NCBI GenBank assembly: GCA_963931925.1
Contig: OZ007574.1
Location: forward strand, 39,376,438-39,440,437
Direction: 5' to 3'
Origin: Onchidella celtica
Lineage: Eukaryota; Mollusca; Gastropoda; Systellommatophora; Onchidiidae
Length of the DNA stretch: 64,000 nt
Both the position numbers and the translations under genes were made by a program. Of the stretch, positions 13,901 through 25,325 are shown piece after piece; position 1 is the stretch's first letter; each line of letters opens with the position of its first letter. The notes below the pieces were generated by a model, which made no database searches, was not told the DNA's origin, and was given only the letters and a program-made list of their open reading frames with translations.

Positions 13901-16177
13901 TTTGTTGTTATAATTATTCTGCTTCAAATACTGATTGCAAGTCTCAGACTGACACAAAACAGTACTTCGATACTTTTTACAGGTTTTTGTTCATCTAGCT
14001 GATATTCTTCTCTTTGTGTGTGTGTGTGTTTTGTTTATTTTGTTTTATCAGGATTTAAGTAACTAACATCCTCACTTTCAGGGACTCATTTGAACCTGAT
14101 CTCTTTATCTGAACCCCTAATCCTGCAACATGGGCCTACAATGGCTTTAGTTCCATCCCAAGTGAAATACACGAGACTTAGAGTAAGAAAATGATGAAAG
14201 TCTTAAGAGATCATTAATATTTTCATCATGGGACTAGATCTGCACGTTTCCCCACTTCCTTGTCCAGATACTGTTATCATATTTTTGTATGGATAGTTGA
14301 AAGATTATGATGCTGTGTTACAGTAAATGTAACTATTCCCCCACCCCCACCCTCACCCCTACTGGACACAGAGCCCCAATGTTGGTACAAAAAAAATGTG
14401 AGGGAATGGTGCAAATACCTGCAGGAAATCTGATTGGTCTAAAATGTCCAAATGCAGCTATTAAAATTACTTTGTTCTCATAATTCTTCTGCTGCAAATC
14501 TGACACAAAGCAGTACTTTGACCATTTTTACAGGTTTTGGTCCATCTTGCTGATATTCTTTCTCTGTCCTTTTTTTTCTTCTGTTTTCTGTCAAGATTTA
14601 AATAACTGACATCCCCACTTTCAGGGACTCAGATGTACTTGATCTTTTTTCTGATACCCTTGCCCTATGGCTTAGGCCTACCATGGCTTTAATACCTCCC
14701 AAGTAAATACATGAGAACTGATACTCAGAATCAGAAAATATCAAAAGTTGCACATGTCACTAATATTATTTCACAGCATCATATAGTCATTGTACTTCTA
14801 ATTTTCCTGTTCTGCCTGTCAGTGGCGCCATTTCATAAACTATTTGTCAGACAGAAAGTAAAAGAATTTTCTGGACAAATGTCGGAGCTGTGAGTATAAT
14901 GTATAAAGTAAGATGTAAGTACATGTAATATGATGTGTGCATGTGCCCAAACATGTTTCTACAGTATATAAATTATGCTAACGCTGTCATAATCTTGCAT
15001 TGATATAAGCATCTTTATGATTTTATTAACGCACAATTCAATCCGAACTGTTTGCAGGCTCTGATGGGAAAGACTCTACAATACGAGGCCTAATCATTGG
15101 ACTTGCCCTCTTGTTTATCCTCTTCCTGTTACTGGTATTATGGCAGATTCCATTTGTCAAACAGAAAGGACAGAACTTTTTTAACAAATGGCAGGAACAT
15201 TTTTCAGGAGGCAGCAACAATAAAGAAGGTAGAGTATTTATTAGTCTTGAGTATGGATTTCCTAAAATTGCCTCAGCCTCGGCAAAGAATATCCACTTGC
15301 ATAATTTGAACTCAAGGATGTCATCAGTATGTCAATTACTTAGAAAAATTAGCATAATTTTCACGTCGTTGATAAAAAAAATAGGCACTCATTTTAGTAT
15401 AAATAATTTTCTGTGTGTACAAAGGTCAAAAGTGCAAACATTGCTATTTTTGGAGCGCTTCAGATGGCACTCATTGTATGCTTAGCTCTTAACTTAGCTC
15501 TTAATTAACTATTAGAGAAGTTAGTTTTACGTTCCAATTCATCCATAATGGTAAAATATTGATGACAGTGTAGAAGTTGTTTTACTTATACAGATATGCA
15601 AATTTAATACGAATTATGAGATTCTTCGTTTTTAACTGTGCACAAAAATTGCTGATATAACATCAGTTAGGGATATCTGAAGATGTGCCACTGAGTAATA
15701 AATGAACATGTATTTTTTTTCTGCGCTTGTAATTTATTTTTATCCATCAATCTAAATGTTTTCCCCTCAATGTAATTTAACTTTCAATATTAGGGTTGCT
15801 AAATCATTGTTATTGTCTCATATGTATGCTTTAAATGTCTTTTTCCTCTGCCTATGTATCCCAGCTAAGGGAAAGAACAACTAATAAATTTTAGCAATTT
15901 AGAACATTGTGTTGGAATCTGGATTATGAATGAAAAGTAATTGCAACAGTGTCTTGATATGCTATCGAAAGTCTGCTAATAAGAAGGTAAATTTACATAC
16001 ATGAAAATGGTATTTCCAGAGGCCAAGATGCATCCCAAGAATGATGAGCAGAACAAGAGAAATCTGGAGGACAATTTAGATCCAGAGGACGAGAATCGTG
16101 AAGCTTCTGTAAAATTCTTGAAGGTAGCAGGAAAAGTTCAAGGTGCTGCTCAATACCAAGAAAACAAGCATGAATAG
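10960..16177 (+). CDS. Type I membrane protein with two cysteine-rich modules (family unknown)
   Basis: Four coding exons are joined by canonical AG/GT sites, all phase 1: 10960-11238 (93 codons), 12379-12627 (83), 15058-15228 (57) and 16020-16177, ending in TAG. Exons 1 and 2 encode homologous modules with the same cysteine order. Each has an early C-x5/6-C pair, a CC doublet, a VC or IC, a TC, a second CC, a CLF motif and a final tryptophan-containing stretch before C-R/G. Exon 3 carries a transmembrane helix (GLIIGLALLFILFLLLVLW) followed by basic residues. Exon 4 is a charged, mostly acidic tail (EDNLDPEDENREAS). The protein is probably an extracellular-facing receptor or adhesion molecule, but I recognise no named family. 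The 5' end is uncertain. An LTR element starts about 200 bp after the stop codon, perhaps within the 3' UTR. Confidence 0.7.
11239..12378 (+). other. Intron 1 of the cysteine-rich gene
   Basis: Starts GTGAGATG and ends CCAACAG. It is AT-rich with no repeat or exon recognised. Confidence 0.5.
13855..14780 (+). repeat. Tandem segment duplication in the intron
   Basis: A unit of about 350 bp at 13858-14215 recurs at about 14436-14775. Shared blocks are AAATGTCCAAA, TTAAAATTACTTTGTT, ATAATT-TTCTGC, TTTTTACAGGTTTT, GCTGATATTCTT, CACTTTCAGGGACTCA and CCCAAGT-AAATAC. Identity is roughly 75-80 percent by eye, with small indels. The 3' end of the second copy leads into the extra transmembrane-like frame, so the duplication may once have included an exon. 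Confidence 0.65.
14711..14893 (+). pseudogene. Second transmembrane-like exon, relic or alternative end
   Basis: An open frame here ends IVIVLLIFLFCLSV, then LFVRQKVKEFSGQMSEL and a stop. This parallels the real transmembrane exon 170 bp downstream (LLFILFLLLVLW, then FVKQKGQNFFNKW). The nearest good acceptor (TTTCACAG before CATCAT) gives phase 0, not the phase 1 needed to follow the cysteine-rich exon. It is therefore either a decayed duplicate exon or an alternative 3' end using a weaker acceptor (AAAAG before TTGCAC). Using it would give a protein with a very short tail. Confidence 0.4.
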
Positions 16178-16381
16178 CCTTACAGACCACACAGAATTAG
16201 TCTGGAGATGACCAAGCACAGTGCAGCAATAGAGTGGGAGTACTTAGCTGGCTTACATGTCTTCTCGAGCAGGCTCTTGTTGCATTGGCATGTTGTAGGC
16301 CTCTGCTTACTCTGCCACTGGACTTTTTAAAACATTTTTTAGAGCTGTCTCTGCAAATTTCATATTTTATGTTCTCAAAAG

Positions 16382-16584
16382 TGTGATTACGATATTAGTA
16401 ACTCGACTACGACTACTAAGAACTCGAGTACGACTACCGGAAGAGAGGGTAGGCGGGACGTTAGGACGGGCAGAGGCAGAGAGAGAAGGAGATAGTCAAC
16501 AACGGGGGCCCCTAAATCTACATCACCAAAGATTCTGCACGAACGGCATCAACACCTGCATCTGTAAGTAGAACCTACAGCACA
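16382..16584 (+). repeat. 5' LTR (203 bp)
   Basis: Starts TGTGATTACGATATTAG, ends ACCTACAGCACA, and is preceded by AAAAG. I found no difference from the 3' LTR when reading both through. Confidence 0.93.
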
Positions 16585-16631
16585 AGCTATTTCGGCGTCG
16601 GGATTTTCGGATCGAGATCGACCACGTAGAC

Positions 16632-18700
16632 ATGGCTGCAACCGGGCCAACGGCCAAAGTGTCAGACATGGTGAAGGTGTTTAGCGGCGAGGGGGATGTG
16701 GGTGCGTGGATCCAAAAGGTGGAACTGGTAGCCAAATTGACAAAAGTAAAAGATGTAGCATCTTTTCTCCCGTTATACTTGGAGGGGAGTGCGGTGGCTG
16801 TATACTTGGAATTAGATGAAACGGAAAAAGCAGATGAAGCAGTGATCAAGCAGAGATTGGTTGAAGCATTCTCTGATAATAAATTCGTGGCGTACAGCAA
16901 GTTGAAGGCAGCCCGATGGACCGGGGAACCGGTAGATGTGTTTGCAAATGGTTTAAGGAGATTAGCAAGACAAAGTGGTTTTGTGAAGGATGGGTTGGAG
17001 GAGATAGTCAAACTGGCGTTTGTAACAGGCTTCCCGGATGAGATTTGCTGCGAACTACAACAAGTTTCTGGAATTGACAGGATGCAGGTTAGTGAAGTGA
17101 TGGGAAGGGCAAGAGTGTTATCGACCAGGTCCAGATCTAGACCCGTCTTGGACTCTGGAACCCGCGGAGTGGTAGCAACCGGAGTGGGAATGAAAAACAG
17201 AGAGGGCGGTAGGAAGGCTGCCAACGTAAAGTGCTTCAATTGTAATGGGCCACATTTTGTCAAAGACTGCCCAGAGCGGAAGACAATCGTGTGCTATAGG
17301 TGTAATGAGGAAGGTCATACTGCTCGGTGGTGTACTTCTACTGGAAGCCAGTTTGCTAGATCTATGCCTCGCCAAGGTAAGCCTGCTTACAGACATAGAG
17401 ATGATCAAGACGATGGTGGTCCTCGTTCAAACATGTGTGCAGGAGTCGAGGGATCCTCATCTTGTGAAGTGAGTTCGACAGGGCTACATAAGGTTCCACT
17501 GATAGAAGCGATGGTTGACGGCACGGTGGTTCAGGCAATGGTAGACACTGGGTGTACAATGAGCCTGGTTAGTAGCAGTGTAGTGACCCGATGGACAGGG
17601 GAGAGTACAATGGTGGCCTTTGATGGACATACTGTTAAATGTAAGGGAGTCGCTGATGTGTTGTTGACTGTTGGGGAGGCCCGGTTGAGAGCAATGGTTA
17701 CAGTGGTAGATAGAATTGTGGGTGGTGTTGACGCGGTGCTAGGCATGGATATCATTCAACAATTGGGTGGAGTTTTTATTCACGGAGATAGAGTTCAGTT
17801 TGGGAATCTGAGTTGTTCTGTTCAGTGCAGGAGGCTAAGTTTTCAGGAGGCTGAGCATGCAGCGGCTAGTGGTTGTCATGACCGCATTATTGATAAGGAC
17901 TTTGAGGCGTGGTTTGATGGCAAACAGTGGACTGTTAAATATTTTTGGAAGGACAGAGAACCTTGTTTGACTAACAAGGTGGCGCAGTACGACCATGGAA
18001 TGAAGGGAGCTACAAGAGAGGCGTTTGATTGTGAAGTTCAAAGATGGATCGATGAGGGAATACTGATGCCGTGGGATGGCCATGTTGACGGAGTTATCCC
18101 CCTCATGGGCGTTGAACAAGTAACCAAAAACAAGGTGCGACCAGTGTTGGATTTCAGAGAGTTAAATGACTTCGTGAGGTGCCACACGGGGGGTGACGTT
18201 TTGGACGTTTGCAGCGATCGACTGAGGAAATGGCGGCGGATGGAGGGCGATGCTGAGATTGTAGACTTGAAGTCAGCCTATCTTCAGATTCACGTGGCCA
18301 AGGAATTGTGGAGACACCAGCTCGTTAGATACAATGGCACAGTGTATGCTTTGTCCAGGTTGGGTTTTGGGTTGAACTCTGCACCAAAGATTATGTCGAG
18401 GATACTGAAGACTGTTCTTGCAAAGAGGCCTGATATTTACAAGGCAACAAGTTCATACATAGATGACATTATGGTTGATGTAACCTGCGTTCGTGCACTT
18501 GATGTCGTTTCTCATTTAAAGGACTATGGTCTTATGGCGAAGGAACCTGTAAAGTTGGACGGGGGAGCTGTGTTGGGACTCAGACTCAACAGAAACCAGA
18601 GCGGGGAGTTAGTGTTTTCAAGAGCCAATGATATTCCTATCGCTGAACAACTGAGCAGCAAGTTGTCAAGAAGGGAGGTATTTTCAGTTTGTGGAAAATT
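16632..18700 (+). CDS. Retroelement gag, protease and reverse transcriptase region (fossil)
   Basis: Gag occupies roughly residues 1-195. Two zinc knuckles of CX2CX3-4HX4C type follow (CFNCNGPHFVKDC and CYRCNEEGHTARWC, about 17232-17333). An aspartic protease motif MVDTGCTMSLVS is encoded near 17535-17570. Reverse transcriptase starts near the RPVLDFRELND motif (about 18140) and includes VDLKSAYLQI, LGFGLNSAP and the catalytic YIDD (about 18458). The host of these domains is an LTR element, not a cellular gene. The long antisense frames over this region are shadows. Confidence 0.9.
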
Positions 18701-18879
18701 AGTGGGCCATTATCCAGTTGCCGGATGGCTGCGGGTGGCATGTAGTTTTATAAAACGATAGACGGAGGGGAGCAGGTGGGACGACTATGCTGGTGACAGG
18801 GCATGCACTTTGCTACAAAAGACACTTAACCAAGTTTGTTTTGAGGATCCTGTGAAGGGTGTGTGGAAAGTCCCCAACG

Positions 18880-19300
18880 AGACAAAGGGCGTGGTCTGGT
18901 GTGATGCAAGTGACTTGGCATTGGGAGTGGTGATAGACATTGGTGGTGTGGTGGTAGAGGATGCTGCGTGGATGAGGAAAAAGGATGACTTTAACCACAT
19001 TAATGTTGCTGAACTTGAGGCTGCGTTGAAGGGAGTGAATCTGGGCGTGCAATGGGGACTGGAACAGATCACGCTTATGACGGACTCGGTTACAGTTTGT
19101 GAGTGGATCAAAACAACACTGTCGGAGGAGAGAAAAGTGAAGGCTAAAGGAGCAGCTGAGGTGCTGATAAAACGGCGTTTGGGCGTGTTGAAGAGTTTGG
19201 TGGAAGAGCTGCAACTGACCGTTGATGTGGTGTGCACTGCATCTAAGAGTAACAAGGCTGACAGGTTGACTAGAGTCAAGCGTGGGTGGTTGAGTGGAGA
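18880..19300 (+). CDS. Retroelement RNase H region (fossil)
   Basis: Shows the three acidic positions of RNase H in order: WCDAS, then AELEA, then MTDS. It continues into a basic stretch before the nested LINE fragment. It is part of the same LTR element. Confidence 0.8.
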
Positions 19301-19325
19301 TTGTGCGTTGCCTGTGGCATGTGCT

Positions 19326-19675
19326 TTAAGATCAGATGGACAGACAAGGTCAGCAATGAAATTGTTTGGAAAAGAACAAGACAGAGCCCAGTCAGAGAGG
19401 AAATTGGTAGGAGGCGATGGAGATGGATCGGCCACACTCTCAGGAGGCCAGGAAACAGCATCGCGAAGAAGGTATTGGATTGGAATCCCCAGGGCAAGAG
19501 ATCAAGAGGAAGGCCGCGCGGAACGTGGAGAAGAGCCAGAGAAAATGATGTGCAACGAAGCGGAAAGACTTGGAATAATGTAAAGAGGCTGGCCCATGAT
19601 AGAGAGGGATGGAAAGTGTTTGTTGGTGGCCTATACCCTGATCCAGGGTGAGAAAGGCAATGATGATGATGATGA
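19326..19675 (+). mobile_element. 5'-truncated LINE 3' end nested in the LTR element
   Basis: A 350-bp insert is bounded by a 13-bp target duplication (TGTGGCATGTGCT at 19313-19325 and 19676-19688). Its frame encodes the typical C-terminal tail of a non-LTR reverse transcriptase (RRWRWIGHTLRRP, then KRSRGRPRGTWRR). It ends in a (GAT)n tract, a tail type known from RTE-like LINEs, so an RTE-like clade is plausible. It must be younger than the LTR element it interrupts. Confidence 0.85.
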
Positions 19676-19689
19676 TGTGGCATGTGCTG

Positions 19690-20640
19690 CATCAGAGGTT
19701 AATGTAAAGTTCCTGCACGAACAACATCATTTCGGAGTGGAGCGTACCTGGTATCTGGCCAAACAAGTGGATCCTTCTGTTTCCAAAGATGCAGTCAAGA
19801 AGGTGGTCAAAGAATGTCATCGGTGTCAGTCAATTGATCCGGCTAGTGTGACTCACGAACCTGGAGAGCTTTCGGTTGAGGAAAACTGGGTGAGGTTGGC
19901 AGTGGACGTGACTCATTATCGAGGTCTCCCGTATCTGACTATGGTTGATTGTGGTCCAGGAAGGTTTGCGATTTGGCGAGAACTGAGGAATGAGACAGCC
20001 GGAGCTATCTGTAGGGAACTTGAGCAAGTCTTCTGTGAGAGGGGTCCAGTCAGCGAGGTGTTAATGGACAACGGAACTGCATTCAGGTCTGCAGAGATGA
20101 GCGAGTTGTTGCGTCAATAGAATATATCTCCCTTCTACAGGGCGGCGTATAGAGCATCTGGTAATGGTATAGTGGAACGGAACCATCGAACTATCAAAGC
20201 GATTTCAGAAAGAAGTCAGATGTCTCCAATGAAGGCTAGTTTTTGGTACAATTCATCACCTCGAAATGGGCAGAAGGAGGACACAGTTCCACAGAAATCT
20301 GTGTTTTGCTATCAGTGGAGGCATCCAGATGTCGTACCACGATCAGGTGGACAGGATGAACAGTCGACACTGAAAATGGGGGATGAAGTTTGGGTGAAGC
20401 CAGCTTCCGGTAGATGTACTGTGCAGTGGGGAAAGGGCGCAGTTTCAAGAATTAATTCCAGGAATAATGTTGAGGTGGACGGTGTGCCAAGACACATACT
20501 CGATGTCAGACCAGTGGTCAGCTCACGTGGGATGGAAGATGGGCCTGTGGAGGAGCAGGATACTGTGTTGGATGATGCTGAGTATCGCTACCCCCGTCGA
20601 CAAAGGAGAACTCCGACGTGGGTGCACGATTATGAGATGT
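19690..20640 (+). CDS. Retroelement integrase region (fossil)
   Basis: The zinc-binding HHCC region is visible (HEQHHFGVERTW, then CHRCQS), followed by DDE-type core motifs (AVDVTHY, VLMDNGTAF, GIVERNHRTIK). The C-terminal block (GDEVWVKP, then VEVDGVPRHILDVRPV) resembles the GPY/F module of Ty3/Gypsy integrases. It is part of the same broken element. Confidence 0.85.
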
Positions 20641-20815
20641 GATCGTTGCGGTGGAGGATGATGATATAAATGGATATGTAGTGACTGTGAGGGACATAAG
20701 TGATTAATTTTCTACTAGTTTAACTTTCGTTCTGTTCATGGACAGTTTTGGTTTATTATATGTGGGCAGTGTTTGGTGGAAAGGTTGTTTTTGTGATCTT
20801 GAGATCAGGGGGGAA

Positions 20816-21018
20816 TGTGATTACGATATTAGTAACTCGACTACGACTACTAAGAACTCGAGTACGACTACCGGAAGAGAGGGTAGGCGGGACGTTAGGA
20901 CGGGCAGAGGCAGAGAGAGAAGGAGATAGTCAACAACGGGGGCCCCTAAATCTACATCACCAAAGATTCTGCACGAACGGCATCAACACCTGCATCTGTA
21001 AGTAGAACCTACAGCACA
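20816..21018 (+). repeat. 3' LTR (203 bp)
   Basis: Copy of the 5' LTR, preceded by a purine-rich tract and followed by the AAAAG target duplication at 21019-21023. Confidence 0.93.
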
Positions 21019-21023
21019 AAAAG

Positions 21024-23230
21024 GTTTAGCTAAAATTTCTTCATCTATGAACATTTGTGTGGTGAGTGTTATGAGAGTATTCAGTAGTTTGTATGAAGGA
21101 GCATAGAAGAGCAAACCGTGCTCCAATCACACTGTGGGACTGTGCAGACTCTTTGCTCGCTAATGCTGTGTTGGATCGGTAGCCACAGTATTGGTGCGTA
21201 CTGAAAGTTTAGAAGTCTTGAGATAATATTTTCTCTCTCTCTCTCGTATCGCAGAGTTTATCATCCTCACTCTTGATTATTTTCGTTTAATATTAATGCT
21301 TGTCTTGTTAACTATGCCATGTCACATTATACTGTATTATGCTTGTCTTGTTTATGCTATGTGACAGTATATGCCTGTCTTGTTGTTCACCGATATACTG
21401 TTATAAGACTACGTCACTTCCCCCAGTTGAGAGCAGGTGTATTGCTGTGTATAAATAAATGTCTTTTGTGCCCTACAGTATACTAATTGTATTCTTCTTT
21501 AACAGCGTGAACAGTCTTACCATCCTGGCATGAAACATATGAATGTTGCGATCTAACCAGCTGCAGTAACAGGTGAAACCCCAACAGCCACACACATCTT
21601 GTTGCATTTATTAGACATACTTATTCAGCATTGAGAAAATGAAAAAAGCAAGATAAAGTCCGGGAAAAAAAATTCTACCCTGCTTTATCGACGAAACATT
21701 ATAAAAACACTGAAAAACTGTGGGGTCTCACTGCTTTATCATGACTGTGACTGCTAAGGCTGCATGTGAGGTTAGTTTTTCATTAAAAGCAGGCCTAATA
21801 ACATTCATATTTGATACTTGCATGTTTATTTTAGCCACAAATATCTTGCAGCCTTTTCCAGTCACCCTCCCTTCCCCCAATGTTGATATAGGCCCAACAG
21901 TTTTGGTGCTGCTGATGTTGACATTAGTGTTGGTATAAATTTTAGTGATGCTAGATTGATGTTAATGTTGAGTGTAATATCTAGGTACATGTCTGTAATA
22001 AATTTATTATGTTAACAGCTGGTGTCTCTCAAAGCCCCCCCCCCCCCCCAGTCAATTTGTCTAATAAACCTATTGAAACAAGCTCCCTAAGTGTAAGATC
22101 TAGGTATTTAATGAATCTGTTATATATATAAAAAAAATAGTTGTCTTTCTGAGCTCTTGGGTGTTAAATCTAGGTATGTAATAACCTTATATGTGTATAA
22201 ACAGGAAATACCTTTCAATATCCCCCACTGCCCACCCCCCAAGTACAAACTCTATGTAATAAATTTATAATATATATGACAATATAGATGTCTCTTTGGA
22301 AAACCTGACTGTAAATTAAGGTTGAAAAACAAAAACGAAGAAAAAACAAACACTTAAGATGGTGTTCATGCAGAAATGCACAGATCACATTGCTGGACAA
22401 CCAATACTACTCAGAAAGCAATGCAGCAGCATCGTGAAATGAACGACCATTTCTGCCACTTCTTAGAGTGGTTGTTATTTTTTTTTTTTATACCTAGTTC
22501 TACACACCAAAATACATTGGTATGTTGTCTCATCTTTATTTTACTTATCACACAGACCTTTTTTTTTTTAAATCCCAGTGATCTAAATGTACTGAACATT
22601 AGTACTTCATTATATTCTTCTGTACCTGTTCATCATTGTACAACTTATTACCATTAAAGTTTCAGACATGAAAGTTTTGTTGTTCCTTTTTTCCATGTCC
22701 TCGTGTTTAATGCATAATGAATGCTGTGTGACAAATTACCCCTTAAATTGTGCTTTGTTTAGTGTAGTGCTATTCAATAGATAAAACAGGTAAATCCAAA
22801 CATTTTAAATGCAGATTTATCCATGTGCACGAGGTCAAATTTACTATTTTGAGAACATGTATGCATTCACTGTGCTGACTGAAATTGAGAAAGAAAATTG
22901 GACAATATGAAAAAAATAAAGTCAATAAAGTTAGGAAATTTAAAAAGATAAAAAGAGGGAAGAAAAAGAGAGAGCATTACATGTACTGGGAAAATGTGAT
23001 AGGGAGAGAGAGAGAGAACAAAAAGCAACAGATAAGAAAACCAATACAAGAATTCGGGGATGAAAGCAACCCTGGACTGCCAATGACAGTCACTGTTGAC
23101 AACTGGATCTTCATATTAAAACTGATAATTGCAGCTGTACAAATCAAAATGAGCTGAATTACCAAACGAATAAAGTAGTGAATTATTTAATTTTAGTGCC
23201 CATACTGGTTGGCTTACGTGCTTAATACAA
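21024..23230. other. Non-coding stretch right of the LTR element
   Basis: No gene recognised. A TATAAATAAATG sequence near 21450 could include a polyadenylation signal (AATAAA) for the cysteine-rich gene, whose stop codon lies left of the LTR insertion. Poly-C, poly-T and A-rich tracts are scattered through the rest. Three loosely repeated TCTAGGTA(C/T)(A/T)T-type words lie at about 21980-22260. Confidence 0.35.
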
Positions 23231-23470
23231 GGGGACAAGGTGGTCTAGAGGCAAGGTGCTCGCCTCTCATGCCAAGGGTACTGGGTTCAAAACCCGGCCA
23301 GTGCAGACGTGTTGGAAGTTTGGGATTTTTCTCATACTTTCACTGACAGCCAAAAAGCCCAAACGCTTGTTTGTGCCAGCATCAGATCCCTGCATTGGGA
23401 ATTATTGGGTAGAAAGTTATATGAAACTTTCAATGAATAGGCCTACTCCTAATATTCATTTATTTTGACA
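23231..23470 (+). mobile_element. tRNA-derived SINE, copy 1
   Basis: Starts GGGGACAAGGTGGTCTAGAG, with an A-box-like TGGTCTAGAGG and a B box GGTTCAAAACC 40 bp later. This is the same head as at 45018 and 62838. The tRNA-like part has lost clean acceptor pairing and runs into a SINE body (TGTTGGAAGTTTGGGATTTT), so it is not a tRNA gene. Confidence 0.8.
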
Positions 23471-25325
23471 TTTGACAGTTCCATTAAACTCAACATCGGT
23501 ACCTTAAAATACATATTTTTGCTTGAAATACGTAACATCTTGACTTAATAATGTTCTTAGCATTGTCATTACAATATTAACAGCCATGATACTCTTGGTG
23601 CAACAGTCCTGTTGTAAAATAAAAATTCTGACACCAGATTAATTGATTGTTGGATAGCGAGGTGTCCTCTTCCTGAGTTGATTTTTCATTATTCAACATT
23701 CCAACCTCTCCTTATGTTCAGCATATACAATTTTAAGATTTATACTAGACATCACAGGTATATAAAATAAGTGTTTAAACAATACATGTGAGGTTTTGTC
23801 AAATGCTAATGTGTAGATATAACAAACAATATAAAGTCAAAACCCCTGCATATCACCAAATCTAGGGACCAGTTAACTCTGGCATTATAACGAGATTGGT
23901 GTTATGATGGTGTTTCTATACTTTCTTGAAGCTGCCATTGTTTTTAGAAATTCTCTCGAAAAAAAGAAAACAAAAATAATCGTTTTGATATAACATGACC
24001 TTATTTCTCGTTGTTCTATCCCCATTTTTCTGAAAACTGGTGGTCTTTTAGTAGGTAGAAGAGGTAAAACAAATGCACACTTTGACAAGCAATCAAAAAC
24101 ACAAATATTTATTTCACTGAATTCTTACTACATATTCTAATGTAAATGCTGGTGGCATTACCTGTGTATTTCATATGTAAAAAAAGTATACATATATGTA
24201 AAAAAGAAAAGAAAGATAACAATAATCATATCCAACATAAATATAAAATCTGAACTAATTTTTTAAATTATATTTCTCTCAAAAAATGCTAATTCTTTAC
24301 GTTCTACCAAAGTGATTACACTCACGGTATTAACGGAAGCTGAACAGCCTGCTTCAAATTCCTCAAAAGAGCTACATCGAGGGAAAATTCTTCCATGCCT
24401 GGCTATATTATTATTTTTGACTGCCTTGTGCTTATACTAGTCAGGTTTTTCTCATACGTTCACACAAATGAGCAAGTGTCATATCTACCTCAAACATTTC
24501 ATTCAGACATTCAGGGTGTATTTCAGGTTTTTCAAGACTGAATTGTCTAAATCATACTGACTGTCATCAGCTGTAGCTAAGTTTCTCACCCACACACACA
24601 AGAAAAAACATTGCTACTTCTTGTTCTCACAAGGTCAGACTTGCAAACAACAAACAAAAAAATCATAAGTAAATTTGTCATCTTACCTGTTCTTGTTGTT
24701 GTTCAAGGATGGAATGAGAGAAATTCAAATGTCAACATGAAACCATTCCCTCCACTACTATTGTGCAGCTTCAGACTGAAATTGCATTGGTCCAGAGCCT
24801 GTCCTTCAAAACATCTGTCAGTGGAAATATCTGGCACAGTGTTGCAGGAATAACTGAACTCAAGACGCCTGAACAGTTTTATTTTCTTCCAGATATAATT
24901 TCACATCTTCTTATCTTTACACATGTGTGTGTACTGTATGTAAGTGTGTGTATGTGTTGTAGATCTTTGTTTAGAGAGGATCGCTGACCTTGGCATTTAC
25001 ACCTCACTCTTTTTGTTAGTTTTATTTGTTTGCTGTTGTCTTTCTCCTTGTTTCTGTAGTTCCTTTCCTAGCCCTTAAAGGGGCTGCCTTGATCTCGGTC
25101 TTCCTTTTCTTCTGGTTCTTTTTCTGAAGCCTGGCGCCTTAGATAAGTCTTAGGAAGAGAGACGAAGTTCCCGACTATGGGGTGGGGGGGGGGGGTGGTG
25201 AGGGGATGTATGGCTTCAATATTATTGTTTTTGGTTACTGCCCCATGTCAGGGGAGGTAATGGCGTTAGTTTTTGTTGTCGGCCTTGCTGTAGCAAGGGC
25301 GAGAAGTTTTTCTGCTTGTGTAAAA
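23471..25325. other. Non-coding stretch
   Basis: AT-rich with no supported exon. Short CA, TG and A tracts occur near 24590 and 24920-24960, and a G run at 25182-25200. Confidence 0.4.

Larger units (their letters stand above)
12628..15057 (+). other. Intron 2 of the cysteine-rich gene
   Basis: Starts GTTAGTAT and ends TTTGCAG. It contains a tandem segment duplication (13855-14780) and a second transmembrane-like frame (14711-14893), listed separately, and a GT-rich patch at about 14015-14030. No further cysteine-rich module was found. Confidence 0.5.
16382..21018 (+). mobile_element. Ty3/Gypsy-like LTR retrotransposon, recent insertion
   Basis: Direct 203-bp LTRs (16382-16584 and 20816-21018) begin TGTGATTACG, end CAGCACA and look identical. 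The insertion is flanked by the 5-bp target duplication AAAAG (16377-16381 and 21019-21023). Between them are gag with two CCHC knuckles, a DTG protease, reverse transcriptase with YIDD, RNase H and an integrase with an HHCC region and a GPY/F-like C-terminus, in Ty3/Gypsy order. A polypurine tract (ATCAGGGGGGAA) precedes the 3' LTR. I could not assign the primer-binding site. The element is broken: a LINE fragment sits within pol, and pol is spread over several open stretches, so about two or three breaks besides the insertion. Identical LTRs indicate a young copy. Confidence 0.9.

Noticed and set aside
16523-17263. 246-codon open frame on the minus strand
   Set aside because: It is antisense to the gag region of the LTR element and matches no family.
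23231-23310. tRNA gene
   Set aside because: A and B boxes are present, but the cloverleaf pairing is incomplete and the head is shared with two other copies joined to a SINE body.
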